Shown piece by piece: positions 10,712 to 22,482 of a stretch of 64,000 bases of DNA (the first letter of the stretch is position 1; the number at the start of each line of letters is the position of its first letter). The position numbers and the translations under genes are program-made. The notes beneath the pieces are model-generated. The model did no database searches. It had not been told where the DNA came from and was given only the letters and a program-made list of their open reading frames with translations. Origin of the DNA: Blumeriella jaapii (taxonomy: Eukaryota; Ascomycota; Leotiomycetes; Helotiales; Drepanopezizaceae); the NCBI GenBank assembly GCA_009599575.1, contig VWND01000002.1:1550001-1614000 (forward strand). Reading direction: 5' to 3'.

Positions 10712-12276
10712 TGCTCTTCACTTGCCACGGTTGCGATGGGGACGATTCGGTTGGTGGTGGATGGGTGGATGGGTTGATGGGTGAGGCGAGGTGCGATGCG
10801 TTGGCAGATGAGGCTGTCGATGGCTCCTGTTCCCGACTCTGGAGTGGCGTGGGGTGCAGAGGTGGAGATGGATGCTCGTTGATCTGATTGATGGATTGAT
10901 TTGTTTGTTTTGATGGATTTGATTTGCTTTGCGTTGTTTTGTTTTTTTGTGTTGTGTTGGTGATGGTTGGCTGGTTGGGTGGAGGATCGGCGGTGAAGTA
11001 CGGATGGGTGTTCTTTCGGCTTTAAATCAGAAGAGAAGTTGGTCTGGGGACGAAAAGGGGGCTAGGGGGTGCCGTGCCCCGCTGCCCCGCTTTATTCTCG
11101 GTTCGCACGTGGAGGATCCAAACAAGCAAAACAACGGTACTGTACATACCACAGATATACCACAGTCTGTATGTACAGACTGTCGAGGGGCAAGAGAAGA
11201 GAGGGTACAGGACTGCATGTGCGGATCATCAAGTCACTGTGAGTGGTTCCTCAGTAGTGGCGTCTTTCTCCCCGAATGCTGTCTCTGAAGGACCAAGAGG
11301 ACCAAGAGCAATACACACTCGTAGTCGACGTCTCAAGCACTTCACAAAGAGCTGCTTGGATCATCGCACGCTTGGGTCTTCCAGCGATCCGATCGATTAT
11401 GAAAAGTGCCTCACACATAGTACAGTACTGTACATACAGTACTAGACTGTATGTATGTGTACTGTACGGTATCATGCGCTGGCGCGTGACCATTGACTGC
11501 CGGCATGCTCGGGATAGAAACAATCACCCCAGAGCTTCGAACCGTTTCGAGAGCCGAGAGTCTATTGCATGGAATAGAAGAGAAGAGAAGAGCAATCAAG
11601 ACCCATCCGTGTACACGCACTATGTAGGCACGGTATGTAGTTATATCGAGTACTTGTAGAATGCATGCGTCACCCGAAAGTTCTCTTTGGCAAAGGTTCT
11701 TCTTATCTTGTTCCAGATAAACTGTGTACTGTACAGTACAGTAAGGCGTGTATGGCTGTCTGTATGTCTGTCTGTACTTGTAAACAGTGAGACAATAGAG
11801 GGGAGCCGCTGATGCAAGGCTCCGACACAGGCCAGCAGCTTTGCACTTGATCGCCAACACGCCAAAATGACCCTGCTTGCTTCACCCACCATCTTCGGTA
11901 TACTATCAGAACGAGGGTGAAGTAGTTCTGACGTCCGGGGTCGTGTGGAAAGAACATGCCCCAGCTGATACGGCCGTCCCTAGCAAACTTACGTGACTCA
12001 AACGTCGCGTCGTGATGGTATGGTACAGTACTGTTGTGTACATACAGTACAGTACTGTACAGTACATACCTACCTACTGTATGATACGATTGAGGGGTCA
12101 TTTTCCACCCCCGCGCACCGCTACTTGGCTCCTCGTATTCTATCTCCTCTGTCTCTTTATCGCGAGTCTCTCGTTCTCTCGGGGTGGGCTTTGGCTATAA
12201 ATCACGACTGACTGTGCATGTCGAAAGTTATCGCTCCAGCTCTCCGCTGTTCGGAATTACACCTCCCCGCCAAAAG
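10712..12276. promoter_or_regulatory. Divergent spacer between antizyme and yippee-domain genes, with TACAGTAC motif clusters
   Basis: A 1.57-kb region between divergent starts. It contains four clusters of GTACTGTAC/TACAGTAC motifs (11136-11150, 11419-11470, 11724-11744, 12020-12087), including two perfect TACTGTACAGTA palindromes at 11727 and 12053. No coding region is supported; the overlapping short frames on both strands come from the palindromic repeats. Confidence 0.55.
12196..12203 (+). promoter_or_regulatory. TATA box-like element of yippee-domain gene
   Basis: TATAAATC lies 81 bp upstream of the proposed ATG at 12277, in a T/C-rich promoter. Position and sequence fit a fungal core promoter, but no transcription start can be read. 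Confidence 0.5.
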
Positions 12277-13113
12277 ATGCCTTCCACTGAACCACGCCCG
12301 CCCTTCCCGACCTATCTCCTCCCCTCCTTCACGTTCCCTTTCCGACGGCCGCGATCCTCGACGTCGGCTACGATCTCGGTGGGCTCTCCTCCAGGGCTTA
12401 GCTACAGCCCTTCCTCCTCGACCAACACAACGCCCAGCTCGTCCCCGGCATCGCAACACTTCCTTCCCGTCGAAACCTTAGACGAGGCGCTTCCTAGCAT
12501 ACCCAACCATCAGAAAGACCGCGATCGGGAAGTGCGTCTACATCGTGCGCAGCCGAACACGCTCAAATGCGTGACGTGCTCGAGCGACATCGCGCTCGCA
12601 GACCAGATCGTGAGCAAAGGCTTCACCGGACGGCACGGCCGGGCCTACCTTGTGTCTCCACCTCCCGCCGAAGTCTCCGCCTCAGGCGGCAAGAAGGACA
12701 AGAGCGGACTGCCCAACACGAGAATCGGACGATCGGTGAACCGGGAGCTGTTGACAGGCCAGCATGTGGTGGCGGATGTGAGCTGCAACATCTGCGGCGT
12801 CGTGCTGGGCTGGAAGTACCTGGATGCGAAGGAGGCCGCGCAGAAGTACAAGATTGGGAAGTATATTCTGGAGATGAAAAGGGTCGTGCTTGCGGTGGGC
12901 TGGGAGGACACGATGGGCGACGGAGACGAGGATGTGGATGATGTGCTCGGGGCGTGTGGAAAGGCGGCTGAGGATGAAAACGTGGTCCTCTTCGACAGCG
13001 AGGATGAAGATGAGTGTGATGACTTATTTTCTGGGACCTGGGATCCTGAGCTGGTGGCTAAGAGACGGAGCAAGAGGACGTGGAGCAAGAAGAGAAATGG
13101 CGTAGAGGTCTGA
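12277..13113 (+). CDS. Yippee-domain zinc-binding protein with long disordered tails
   Basis: A single exon encodes 278 aa. Start ATG 12277 was chosen because a TATA-like element lies at 12196, so the longer frame upstream would be in the promoter. Residues 1-90 are Pro/Ser/Thr-rich. The yippee fold holds two CxxC pairs (CVTC near 98 and CNIC near 170), with GFTGRHGRAYLV between and LGWKYLDAKEAAQKYKIGKY after. A short charged insert separates the two halves. The C-terminal 60 residues are very acidic, then basic at the end. Classic yippee proteins such as yeast Moh1 are about 120 aa and may be GID/CTLH-linked in yeast. The role of this long form is unknown. Codon use is strongly G/C-ending. 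Confidence 0.88.
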   Translation: MPSTEPRPPFPTYLLPSFTFPFRRPRSSTSATISVGSPPGLSYSPSSSTNTTPSSSPASQHFLPVETLDEALPSIPNHQKDRDREVRLHRAQPNTLKCVTCSSDIALADQIVSKGFTGRHGRAYLVSPPPAEVSASGGKKDKSGLPNTRIGRSVNRELLTGQHVVADVSCNICGVVLGWKYLDAKEAAQKYKIGKYILEMKRVVLAVGWEDTMGDGDEDVDDVLGACGKAAEDENVVLFDSEDEDECDDLFSGTWDPELVAKRRSKRTWSKKRNGVEV

Positions 13114-13440
13114 GGAGACTTAGATCGCAGGGCGCTCGGTTCTCGGTGAGGTTGTTTGCGTCTGCATGATTGGAAGAGTCGACCTTCTTCAGGCTCATCG
13201 GGGTCATCCAGACGCTGACTTCGAGCGAGGAGGGGGCGAGTCTGGAAATCGGTAGCAAAGGGCAAGTGAGGAACGACACTGCACAGGTCGTGATTTGACC
13301 ACGATCATGATGGAATGGCTATACCAGGTTTGGTTTTGTTTCTGATATTGTTTCTCGCGTTTGATATGAGTTTTGGTGTTTAGTTTGGCGTCATTATACC
13401 CATGTTGAAGCATAGCAGATCCCATAACAAGCAACACCTA
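13114..13440. other. 3' region of yippee-domain gene
   Basis: This is non-coding and probably the 3' untranslated region. G+C falls to the right into the AT-rich island. Confidence 0.4.
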
Positions 13441-15870
13441 CTTTACATCGAAGCTTTGCTCATCTCAAACTTGTCGTTTCTCATGATTTGAACTCAGGCC
13501 CTGTGATACGGAGGGTGTTGATTTCTGTTCCATCACATGCCTCGCTCAAGCTTTGTACCTTTGGTACTGTAGAGCACTATGAATTGGCGCATGTCTTGAG
13601 AATGGTGCCGACATGATGTAAGGGTAACCAGACCGCCTTCAGAGACCATATTCAAGTAAGTAAAGAGCAAGTGTGCTTGGATCCAGGTAGATTGGGTCTC
13701 GTTTCCTCCACAGTCTTGCAAAGTCTAAGAGGAGTCTATTGAAGGACCTCTAAACACTTGGAGACTGCAGTGCGCGATCTGGGGCGTTCAAATAAGGGCT
13801 TGGAAAGGCCACAAGTGGTAATATTGTATTAGCTGCTGCACTCCAGATCTGCTTAACATGAAAGGACTATGTATCGAATCCGAGGCTTCTCCATGTTTCC
13901 GCGCTGGAAATTACATTTAAGGAAAAATTCTCCGTGACAAGCATAATGTAAAGACTTTGATAAGGATGTAGTCATACGAGTGAGACATGTAGGATTTGTT
14001 ATAATTATATCGACTGTTTCTGTGAACTGGCTAGCGGGCGTTAATAAGCCAGATTAAAGCTTGTCCAGCCCGTTTTTATAATACAGGCAGACTTGGTTTG
14101 AGCTATGGCTTAAGAGACACAATTGTCTCTCTGAGAGTAAACCTGTCTTGATCGTGATGGCATTTAAATGCTCTTACAGCCTGTACAGGCGCTTGAGGTG
14201 GTGTCAAGTAGCTCAGTAGCGCAACTAAGAGCCCTTTCAGAGAATCCGCAAAGATTTTCAGCTGACGTGTTTTTTTAAAAATATAATCACCCAATCCGAA
14301 GATGCTTAGTCTTTAGAGCCTTACGAGGTCATCGGCACCTGGCAAATAGACAATTAACGGCGTTCTTAGTGAAAAACACTATGCCTATACTGATGACCTC
14401 GGAGGAATGGACGTTGACTATGACACCGTTAAGAGGCAACAATAGTGATACTCTAGCCAGACAGTGCATTGCACTTACGAGAGTGCCACTAATCTATGAG
14501 CTTTGTGATCTGGAATCGCTTCTTCTCAGCAAGCCAGTCGATTGACTGGTCAACAAGAAATTCGAGACGGTCCAGGGTTCTGTAAATCTTAATGCCGAAA
14601 GAGGTCTGCTCACGCACTTCGGATGCCTGGCTAAACTCTTTTAGCAAAAAAAAAAAAATACCAAGGCAGCTTTCGAGGCTCAAACGAATTGCAGGTCTCA
14701 GAGCGTGTCTGATTATTGGCTTGCTTCCCTTCGATGAATGACAGCTAACTACGCCTTTCAAGAGTCCCCTCACGATGAAGAAGTGGCTAAAGATGGTCCG
14801 TCAAACATCCTTTTGGGCTATGTAGGCACAGTGAGGCGTGGAAGTTGTTCCTTGGGTTTGCAGCTTGATCTTTGGAATATCGAGATAAATCATGTGGATC
14901 TATCGGGCTCCTCCTCTACAAACCCATTTTCCTTTGGGCTATAAATTTCGCTTCTTGGAAGCATTAATTGAATAAGTGGCGTCTCTACCGCCTGGTGTAT
15001 GTATGACTTAACCCTACGAGACTTGAAACTGCATTGAAAGGATACGGAAGCTTCTGTTACTGTTTTCTAATAGCGGAGAAGCGGTAGTGAAGAGCAGGAG
15101 GGGAAGGTGGTTACAGAGGAGTCTTAAGACTTGTCAAGACAGTCAACTATAATTCAATAGACCTATAGTTTTTAGCCCAGTCATAATAAACACGGCTTGT
15201 CCACGGCATCGTCAGATCTAACAAATGCAATTTCCTTGCATTGATCGCTAATGAACTTCTCCCAAATTTCCAAACTGGTCGCGGGCCTTATTCCAAGCTT
15301 CAGGCGCGATCACCAACCGCCTGAGCACAACCGCGACGAACTCGTGCTTGCTTTTTGGTCCATCAGAACCTGTCAAAAGCTATCCACCACCTTAGCGATA
15401 AAAACCGAATCTTGGCTCGAGCAGGAATGCTTGAAAAAGTCTGCGTGGTGCATCAATTCATACTCTGGCAACAAATATTGCAAACTTCAGCTTTAAGAAG
15501 AAATCCCAAGGAATAGGCAAGAGATAAATGGACATTCAGTGAGGCAAAGTGATTCTATGCTGTATGACTGGCCTGTATTATCTAGTTGAGCAAGTGTGAA
15601 TAACGCTGAAGGAAGTGATTGTATTCAAAGATGATTCATTTCATGTGTCCCAAGGGCGGTTTATAGGTACCTATAGTTATTGGTAGTCTAATACTATGGA
15701 AGACGCGAGCCTTCAGATGTGAATAATGATGTTGATAATGTATTATCATCTCGTCATCGTACTCCTTCCATTACCCTAGAAGGATGCTCGGTGCTTTTCT
15801 TGGTGTAATACCTAATGTTTCCGCAACAAACAAATTGTAAACAAGATCTGGAAGGTCACGACGTTGATGG
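13441..15870. other. AT-rich, gene-free island
   Basis: About 2.4 kb that looks clearly richer in A and T than the flanking genes. It has only short broken frames, such as minus-strand frames at 14489-14773 and 14103-14294 and a plus-strand frame at 15251-15496. None shows a recognised domain. No terminal repeats or transposase motifs were seen. It may be a decayed mobile element or an ordinary AT-rich spacer. Confidence 0.45.
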
Positions 15871-16539
15871 TTGGTGACTGGAAAAACAGTCACGTGTTGT
15901 GAGCTGTCGGGGTCGCCGCTAGCGCTAGCGTGTTCTCCTTTGTCCTTTTGTCAGCCACCTCCTTCTCTCCTCATTCCCTTCTCTCTTCATCCCCTTCTTC
16001 CCGACAACCCCATCAACCCCATCAACTCCATCACAAACTCCCATCGCCCATCCTCTCCGAGCCATCGCCCCCCCACCGACTCGAGAACCGGTGTCTCTGC
16101 TGTCTTTACCGCGCCTAGGAATAGCGGAGGAACCTTTGGCGGAAGGTGAATTTGGAGCTGTGCGCACCTGTGGTGGCTCAGTCCCGTTGCATTGTGGTGG
16201 AGGAGAACACAACAATCATATCTTCGCACTCGCGGCGCTCAGCAGCTTGCGATCCTGTACATTTTCTTTCCTTTTCTCAGAGCTTGTTGTGTGTCCAACG
16301 TTACTGGTACCTCCAGTGATTGCAATCAGATTTGATTTCACCTCATTCTCTTGGTCGGAAAAAGAAAAAAAGAAGAAGAAATCTGAACTCACAACAGTCG
16401 CAATCAAAAAATTGTCTCCCCTTCTCTCTTGAGCACTTTGTTGCGTTTCCCCCCAAGTGCATAGGATAGCTTCTCTCCTCTGTTTTACACATTCCGTCCT
16501 CGACAAACGACAACATACTCGACATCACGAACCGTCATC
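15871..16539 (+). promoter_or_regulatory. Pyrimidine-rich promoter and leader of the Mpe1 gene
   Basis: C/T-rich stretches at about 15925-16060 and 16425-16500 precede the ATG at 16540. Pyrimidine-rich leaders are common upstream of fungal housekeeping genes. Frames on both strands here are low in complexity and not supported. Confidence 0.4.
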
Positions 16540-18490
16540 ATGACTTCTTCGGTCTTCTTCAAGTTCAAGTCCCAAAAAGACGCCCAACAGATCAAATTCG
16601 ATGGTACTGGTATTTCGGTATTCGAACTCAAGCGTGATATCATCATCGCAAGCGGTCTAGGTGATGGCACAGAATTCGATCTCATGATCTACGATGAAGA
16701 TGGAAAAGAAGGTAAGTCTTGCGCAAGTCCTTGTACAACAGCAGCTTCCTGACAGAAACCAGAATACGATGACGATACCGCGATCATCCCTCGTTCGACA
16801 ACAGTCACAGCTCGCCGACTGCCTGCCATCAAGAGAGGTGCCGGTCGAGCACAGAGATACATGACTGGTAAAATGCCAGTAAATGCAAAGAATTCATCGC
16901 GTAAGGAGCAAGCCAAGCAACATGCGAAGGCAAGCGCTACAAGCAATGCCATGGCACAGATGAACAATGCCTCCATGACCGAAGACGAGCGTATGAATGC
17001 CATGTTTCAAGCTCAGAGTGAGCAGTGGAATGATCAGCTGCAGGAGATGGGAAAGTATGTTGATCCAATGCCATTTTAAAGACTTGCAGCTAAATATTGT
17101 TAGGCAAACCAAAATCCATCACCACAGCAATCACAAGAAGACATTGGACAACGAGCCTCCCCAGGGATACGTCTGCTACCGATGTGGAGAGAAAGGACAC
17201 TGGATCAAGGAGTGCCCGACGAACGACGATCCAAACTTCGAGAACAAACCTCGTATCAAGCGTACAACCGGTATCCCCAGATCGTTCCTCAAGACTGTTG
17301 ATAAGCCTACTGCTCTCAATGGGGATGGTACGGAGGATTCAAAGCCACCTACTGGTATCATGGTGAACGCGGAGGGTCAGTTTGTCATTGCTGAACCAGA
17401 TAAGGCATCCTGGGAACAATTTCAAGCCAAGACCAAGTCATCTGCTGCGGCTCAAAAGGCTGCTGCGTTGGGGGACAAGGAGCTTCAGGATAGGGGATTA
17501 GAGTGTTCCATCGACAAGAGAATATTCATAGACCCAATGAAGACGCCGTGTTGTGAGAAGACGTTCTGCAATGAATGCATTACTAATGCGCTCATCGAGA
17601 GCGACTTCACTTGCCCTGGCTGTCAGACTGACGGCGTGTTGATTGACGATCTGAAGCCTGACGATGAGACATCGGCCAAGATCAAGGTCTACTTGGAAGA
17701 GAAAAATGCTGCCCTCAGAGCCGAGAAACAGCGTTCCAAGAGTCCAAGCGTGAAGCCAGAGACTACACTCGCAGCTGATGTCAAGGCCAAGTCCAAGTCG
17801 CCAACTCCGCCTACGAAGGGTAAATCACCGGTCATCTCGCCACCAACCTCAACAACAACTCCTGCGCTCGACAGCAAGGCTCCAGTAAATACCAGTAACT
17901 CTAAGAAACGTCCAGCGGATGAGCTTCTGGAGAACCCTAAGATCCCCAAAGGACCAAAGGCAATGCAACAACAGCAGGCGATGCAGAGCCAGCAACAGAT
18001 GATGAACGGTATGAACGGAATGAACGGCATGAACGGTATGAACGGTTTTCCCAACATGCCCTTCGCAATGCAAAATCAATTCTACGGTGCCAACGGTGTC
18101 TTCAACCCCATGCCGAATATCATGAACGGCTTCGGTATGGGTATGCCTAATCCGATGATGATGAACCCCATGATGGGTGGCATGAACGGCTATGGTAACT
18201 TTCCCAACATGAACTTCAACGGCTTCAATGGCATGCCCAACATGAACATGATGAACGGAAACATGGGCAACGGCGTCCAGCAGCAACCCAACAACAACCA
18301 CGGCGGGATGAACGGTAACGGGGGAGGAGGAATGCTGCCTGCAGGCCAGTTCCCTAACCAGCAGAAGACGGTCTTTGCGGAGCCGCTGCCCAACGAGGAG
18401 GACAACGCCTACTTCCGCAAGCCGGTCAACCCGCATCGCCACCAAGGACGTCAACGTCGGGCTCGGCCGAGCGATTACCGGGAGCTGTAG
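16540..18490 (+). CDS. mpe1: Mpe1-like subunit of cleavage and polyadenylation factor (RBBP6 homologue)
   Basis: Three exons (16540-16711, 16763-17054, 17104-18490) give 616 aa. Domain order is diagnostic: an N-terminal DWNN ubiquitin-like domain (about 1-78, starting SSVFFKFKSQ), a CCHC zinc knuckle (C179, CYRCGEKGHWIKEC), the linker RIKRTTGIPRSFLKTV, then a RING/U-box-like finger from C289 (CSIDKRIF...CPGC). The C-terminus is a disordered Asn/Met/Gly region with four or more NGM repeats. Mpe1 is an essential nuclear factor that links poly(A)-site recognition to cleavage and polyadenylation. The first two introns are 51 and 49 nt. Confidence 0.95.
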
Positions 18491-19108
18491 AGAGAAGACT
18501 CGCTCGCCTCCCTTCTAGGATCTTCTTCTCCTCTATTCTCCTCTATTCTTCTTTATTCTCCTTTCTTCTTGCGCATCACGGTGTACTTTACTTTTCACAA
18601 GAAAGCTCGGGTATTAGTTCGAGGAGCTTCTCGGTACATAACGGCACGCCCGGGCTCGGCACAAAGCACTCGGAATACATCAGCATTGCAGGCGTTGGTT
18701 CAAGGACGGGGGGGGGGGCTGTCGCGCGGGCGACTTGGCTTGGTCTTTCTGGGAGGAGTTTCGCACGGGATGGATAGGAGGGATCGGGGATTTTTCGCTC
18801 ATACAGGCGTGGGGCAGGGCTTTAAGAATGGCACTCTCTCGACATGGCGGGAGCATACAGGTCTCCTTTCGCGGCACGGAACGCGGCTCTCTTCTCCTGC
18901 TCCATGACCAGACGGATAGTTAGGTCTGGCCTCGATAGCTACCTACCTAGCTAGCTAGCCAGCCAGATAATGTGCAATGGGAATCTGGGTCCATGTACGA
19001 CGTGTCTTCCTTCCATGCTGTTTTTCCTTTGGAGCTGCGATGCGCATGCTGTACTTGTGAGAGCTGTATGTGACATCTTTCGTGACCAAGGGACGCCGTA
19101 GCATCCGA

Positions 19109-19110
<2 letters not shown>

Positions 19111-19140
<30 letters not shown>
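19111..19140 (+). repeat. Homopolymer T30
   Basis: Thirty consecutive T bases. On the minus strand this is an A30 run, so a processed-transcript insertion should be considered, but no gene-like sequence flanks it. Confidence 0.9.
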
Positions 19141-19141
<1 letters not shown>

Positions 19142-19300
19142 GCCCCTTCGAAGGAGTCCGCTCGCTGCGTGAGTGTGACATGGGCTGCTCGCGAGCCCCA
19201 GCCATCTGAGCCCCCCCCCCCTCATGATGTGTACCAGCGCACGACATGTGTAGACGCACGAGCCGAGGTGATGAACATGGGGGATATGTGCGGCGAACCA

Positions 19301-19372
19301 CGTATGTATGTATGTATGTACAGTACAGTACGGATAGATAGATAGATAGAGAGATAGAGAGATAGATAGATG
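19301..19372 (+). repeat. GTAT then GATA tetranucleotide arrays
   Basis: About five GTAT units run into TACAGTACAGTAC and then into GATA/GAGA units. The abrupt change of unit suggests slippage from one seed into another. Confidence 0.8.
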
Positions 19373-19479
19373 CCCAAGTGTAACGGTGGGGTGAGCGTGG
19401 CTTGCGAGGGAGTGGAAAGCTGAGAGATCGTGAGAGGGGGGTGGTACAGTTGTGTGGAATGTGGAAAAAAGGGGTGACT

Positions 19480-19600
19480 TGGAGAGGGAGAGAGGGAGAG
19501 AGAGGGAGAGAGAGGGAGAGAGAGAGAGAGAGGGAGAGAGAGGGAGAGAGAGGAGAGAGAGGGAGAGAGAGGGAGAGAGAGAGAGGGAGAGAGAGAGAGT
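19480..19600 (+). repeat. GA/GGGA purine microsatellite
   Basis: About 120 bp of (GA)n with GGGA interruptions, all purine on the plus strand. Such tracts can form triplex DNA and are prone to slippage. Confidence 0.9.
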
Positions 19601-20361
19601 TGGTTATTAGACTGTACATGTTTTTAAAGAAAGAGCATACAAAAACGGATAGCTCAACTCACGCGCACCTGTCGTTGTTTGGAGCCAGCACCCCCAGCGA
19701 AGCAACTGTTGATGTGTGAATTCTGTGACATTTGTCCCGAGCCAAAATCTACCTCTCTAGCAGTACCCAGCAGCAAGACCATTCATTATTGGCTTTTGAT
19801 AGGAAAAACTCCTCGCTATGTCTATCCCCACCCAGATTCCAATTCCCAAAAGGTCAAAACGTGGTAGGAATGTGAGAGCAAGTAATACAAGAAGATCAAG
19901 ACGTGGTGTCTACCTACTCGTGATCACCACCCCCGGGGAACCAAAACAGACCCAGACCAGAGAAAAAGGAGTACACGAGCACCAGAACACCCGGGTTCGA
20001 ACACCGCGGCCCCTCTGCGGGCGCGTGAGCGACTGTCCTGTCTTGTCTTGCCTTGCCGTGCACGATCAACTGTGAATGTCGAGGGTGGTGGGTCGCCCGA
20101 GTCAAGCAAGAGCTCGGAGCCCCTATCTTGATACAGTAATCGCAGATAGCCGAGCACCGGGCTCTCGCAAAGGCAACAAAACGAGGCTCTCGCGCGTCCA
20201 CGTTGATCCCAGAACAGCAGCACACACACGCATCTCACACGGGGCGTGCTCTGTCTCCTCCATTACGCAGCTTTCCTCTCCCCCCCCCCCCCCCGATGAT
20301 CGGTATCGTACTTGTACATGTGTTGCTCGTTGCTCCTCCCCTGCGTGTGCCCAGCCATCTA

Positions 20362-20604
20362 TCGCCGGCAGGCCGGGCTCCAGCTCTCGGAAGGGAAGTT
20401 GATGGGGGAGGGCGGGGGCGCGGGAGGTGAGTAGTCGTTCTGGGTGTCGCGCATGAGGAAGCCGTAGGGGGACTTGGCCTTCATGGAGAGCGTGGTCGAC
20501 AGGCTCCGGCTGATGTCTTCCTGGCCGAAGGTGCTGCTGCAGAGGAGGGGGGAGTGACGGCGTGGGATGGGGGACATGATGGTGGTGGACGTTTGGGTCG
20601 GCAT
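20362..20604 (-). CDS. Small hypothetical protein
   Basis: An 80-aa reading frame from ATG 20604. It is not recognised as any family. Third codon positions are almost all G or C, unlike the surrounding shadow frames and like the real genes nearby. The middle (FGQEDISRSLSTTLSMKAKS, then YGFLMRD) looks conserved-protein-like rather than repetitive; the C-terminus is Pro/Ser-rich. No signal peptide or membrane segment is visible. An upstream in-frame ATG at 20736 would add 44 residues of weaker composition. The stop is at the end of ACRR. Expression is unproven. Confidence 0.45.
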
Positions 20605-21722
20605 TTTGCGATGACGGTGTCTGGCGAGCGAGGGCGGAAGAGGTGTGGATTGCTGGGCAGCGGTGCTTTGGAGGATGGGCAGGATGACTGCTTGTGTATG
20701 GGGTGTGGTGCGGGAGCTGAGGGAGCTGTTAATCATCGGCGTTGAAGCACCCCGAGAGCTGAGAAAGGTTACTCACCGAATCGTCAAGCAGGCTCTCGGA
20801 AGATGGGGTAGAGATACACAAGAGGGAGGGTACAGTAAGATGGTCGTGAAGTGACTATGGGTAGGTCGGTCGTTGAGGGGGGAGTACACACGATTCGAAG
20901 TACAGTACAGCAACAGCTCAAGACAAGAAGATCTGCTTGGAGAGGAGGAAGGACGGGAGAAACAGAGTTCATCCAGCGTGGGAGTGAAGTGATTCTTAAA
21001 GTACTGTCGAGTGAGTGCAGGTCAGAAGAAGCCAACACGACAGTCTCTACATACATACGATCTCGATCATCGGGAAATCCCCCTTGCCATGCCATGCCAT
21101 GCCATGCCACGGCTTCGAGCCCAAACACGCATCCGTTCTCCTCCTCCCACGCGAAGGAAAAAAGCAACACCCCAATGAAAACAAAGACGGACCAAGTGAG
21201 ACAAAGCGCCGGACCCGGTGGGCGGCCAGTGCATGCCATGTTACATACAGTGCTACTGTACGGGGACGGCTGGCCAGGGGCGCGGTTCGACGTGCCCGTC
21301 GAGGCCAAGCCCGGCCAAGCCAGCCAGGCCTGAGCACAACCTGGACATCGTATTGATGGCAATATACGTGGGTAGGTGAGTATGTGTACAGTGTGGACAG
21401 TGTGGACAGTATGTGTGTACAGTATGTACTGTACTGTACAGTATGATGAGGGGACCAGGGGGAAGAAGGAAGAAGGAAGGTGTCCGTGATGGCTGCGCGG
21501 TCCAGGACGGTGGTGTATAAACAGTACAGCATGTTGGTATGCCACTCTCGTGGTACACGTATCAAGCTCACTCGAAGATATCGGGCCCTCACTACTGTAT
21601 GTATGTGTACAGTTCCCATGTACAGTAGATAGGGCATATGTATGTGTACTGTACAGTAAGTACATATGTACAGTACAGTACACATGCACAATACATACAG
21701 TACACTTGCACAGTACATACAG

Positions 21723-21757
21723 TCCATACGTCCATACGTCCATACGTCCATACGTCC
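21723..21757 (+). repeat. 8-bp tandem array TCCATACG
   Basis: Four perfect copies of TCCATACG followed by a decayed copy. Confidence 0.85.
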
Positions 21758-21863
21758 CTCCAGCACATACATACACACCCATATCAGAGAGTTTGCCACG
21801 ACTGGAGGAGAAACTTCCTGGAGAAGCGGGAAAGGGGCACATGGAAGGAATGTGGGAAACGGG

Positions 21864-21903
21864 CCAAACGGCCAAACGGCCAAACGGCCCAACGGCCCAA
21901 CGG
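21864..21903 (+). repeat. 8-bp tandem array CCAAACGG / CCCAACGG
   Basis: Five consecutive 8-bp units: three CCAAACGG then two CCCAACGG. The change at one base shows copies expanding after a mutation. Confidence 0.85.
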
Positions 21904-22434
21904 GCGTCAGTCAGTGTGTCAACGACGTCGATGTCCTGCCACCCGGTTGGTGGTGCGGTGATGCGAGCGCGCCTCCGACTCCGACTCAGCGCCTCCATCG
22001 CCTGGTGTTTCCTCCGGCCATCACGCTGATCAGACGGGAGCACAGGAGACGACAGGAGGGCCAGCGCCGCTCCACGAGGCGGTGAGGCAGCTTGCAGGAT
22101 GCCATGCGGAATCCCTCCCTTCCTTCAGACATTCCCTCCTCTTGATCTTGGACGACAAAGTCTCTCCCGTCGCGAGGCCGCCGGTGCTTGGGGGCTGGCG
22201 CTCGCGCTCGCGCTCGCTCTGCCCTTCGGCTTCGGATCTTCGGACGCGCCAGACAGGATGACGACGTCCATCGAGGTCGAGCGCCTCTCACTCGCCGTCC
22301 GCGAGCTGGACGCGCGACATCTCGCCGCCCGCTCAGGGCCGGCCGTCGCCATGTCTCTGCTTATGGCCTTGGCGTGTTGCGATGGGGGACTGGTCCAGGG
22401 AACGGGGAAATGACTCTGAGGCTTGCTTTGCAGT

Positions 22435-22482
22435 GCAGACATGCAGACATACAGACATGCAGACATGCAGACATACAGACAT
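22435..22482 (+). repeat. 8-bp tandem array RCAGACAT
   Basis: Six copies of an 8-bp unit in the order G, G, A, G, G, A at the first base. This suggests a 24-bp higher-order unit duplicated once. Confidence 0.85.

Larger units (their letters stand above)
18491..20361. repeat. Gene-free repeat-rich spacer
   Basis: Contains a T30 run, a C11 run near 19210-19220, GTAT and GATA tetranucleotide arrays (19301-19372) and a GA/GGGA array. No coding region is supported; Ser/Leu-rich and Arg/Glu-rich frames across the GA array are products of the repeat. Confidence 0.6.

Noticed and set aside
19111..19140. Retroposed poly(A) tail (A30 on the minus strand)
   Set aside because: No gene-like sequence, target-site duplication or retroelement motif beside it.
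18951..19619. 222-aa Ser/Leu-rich minus-strand protein
   Set aside because: Direct translation of the GA microsatellite and the T30 run.
21723..22482. Possible CRISPR-like array
   Set aside because: Units are 8 bp and directly abutting, with no spacers, and the source is a eukaryote.
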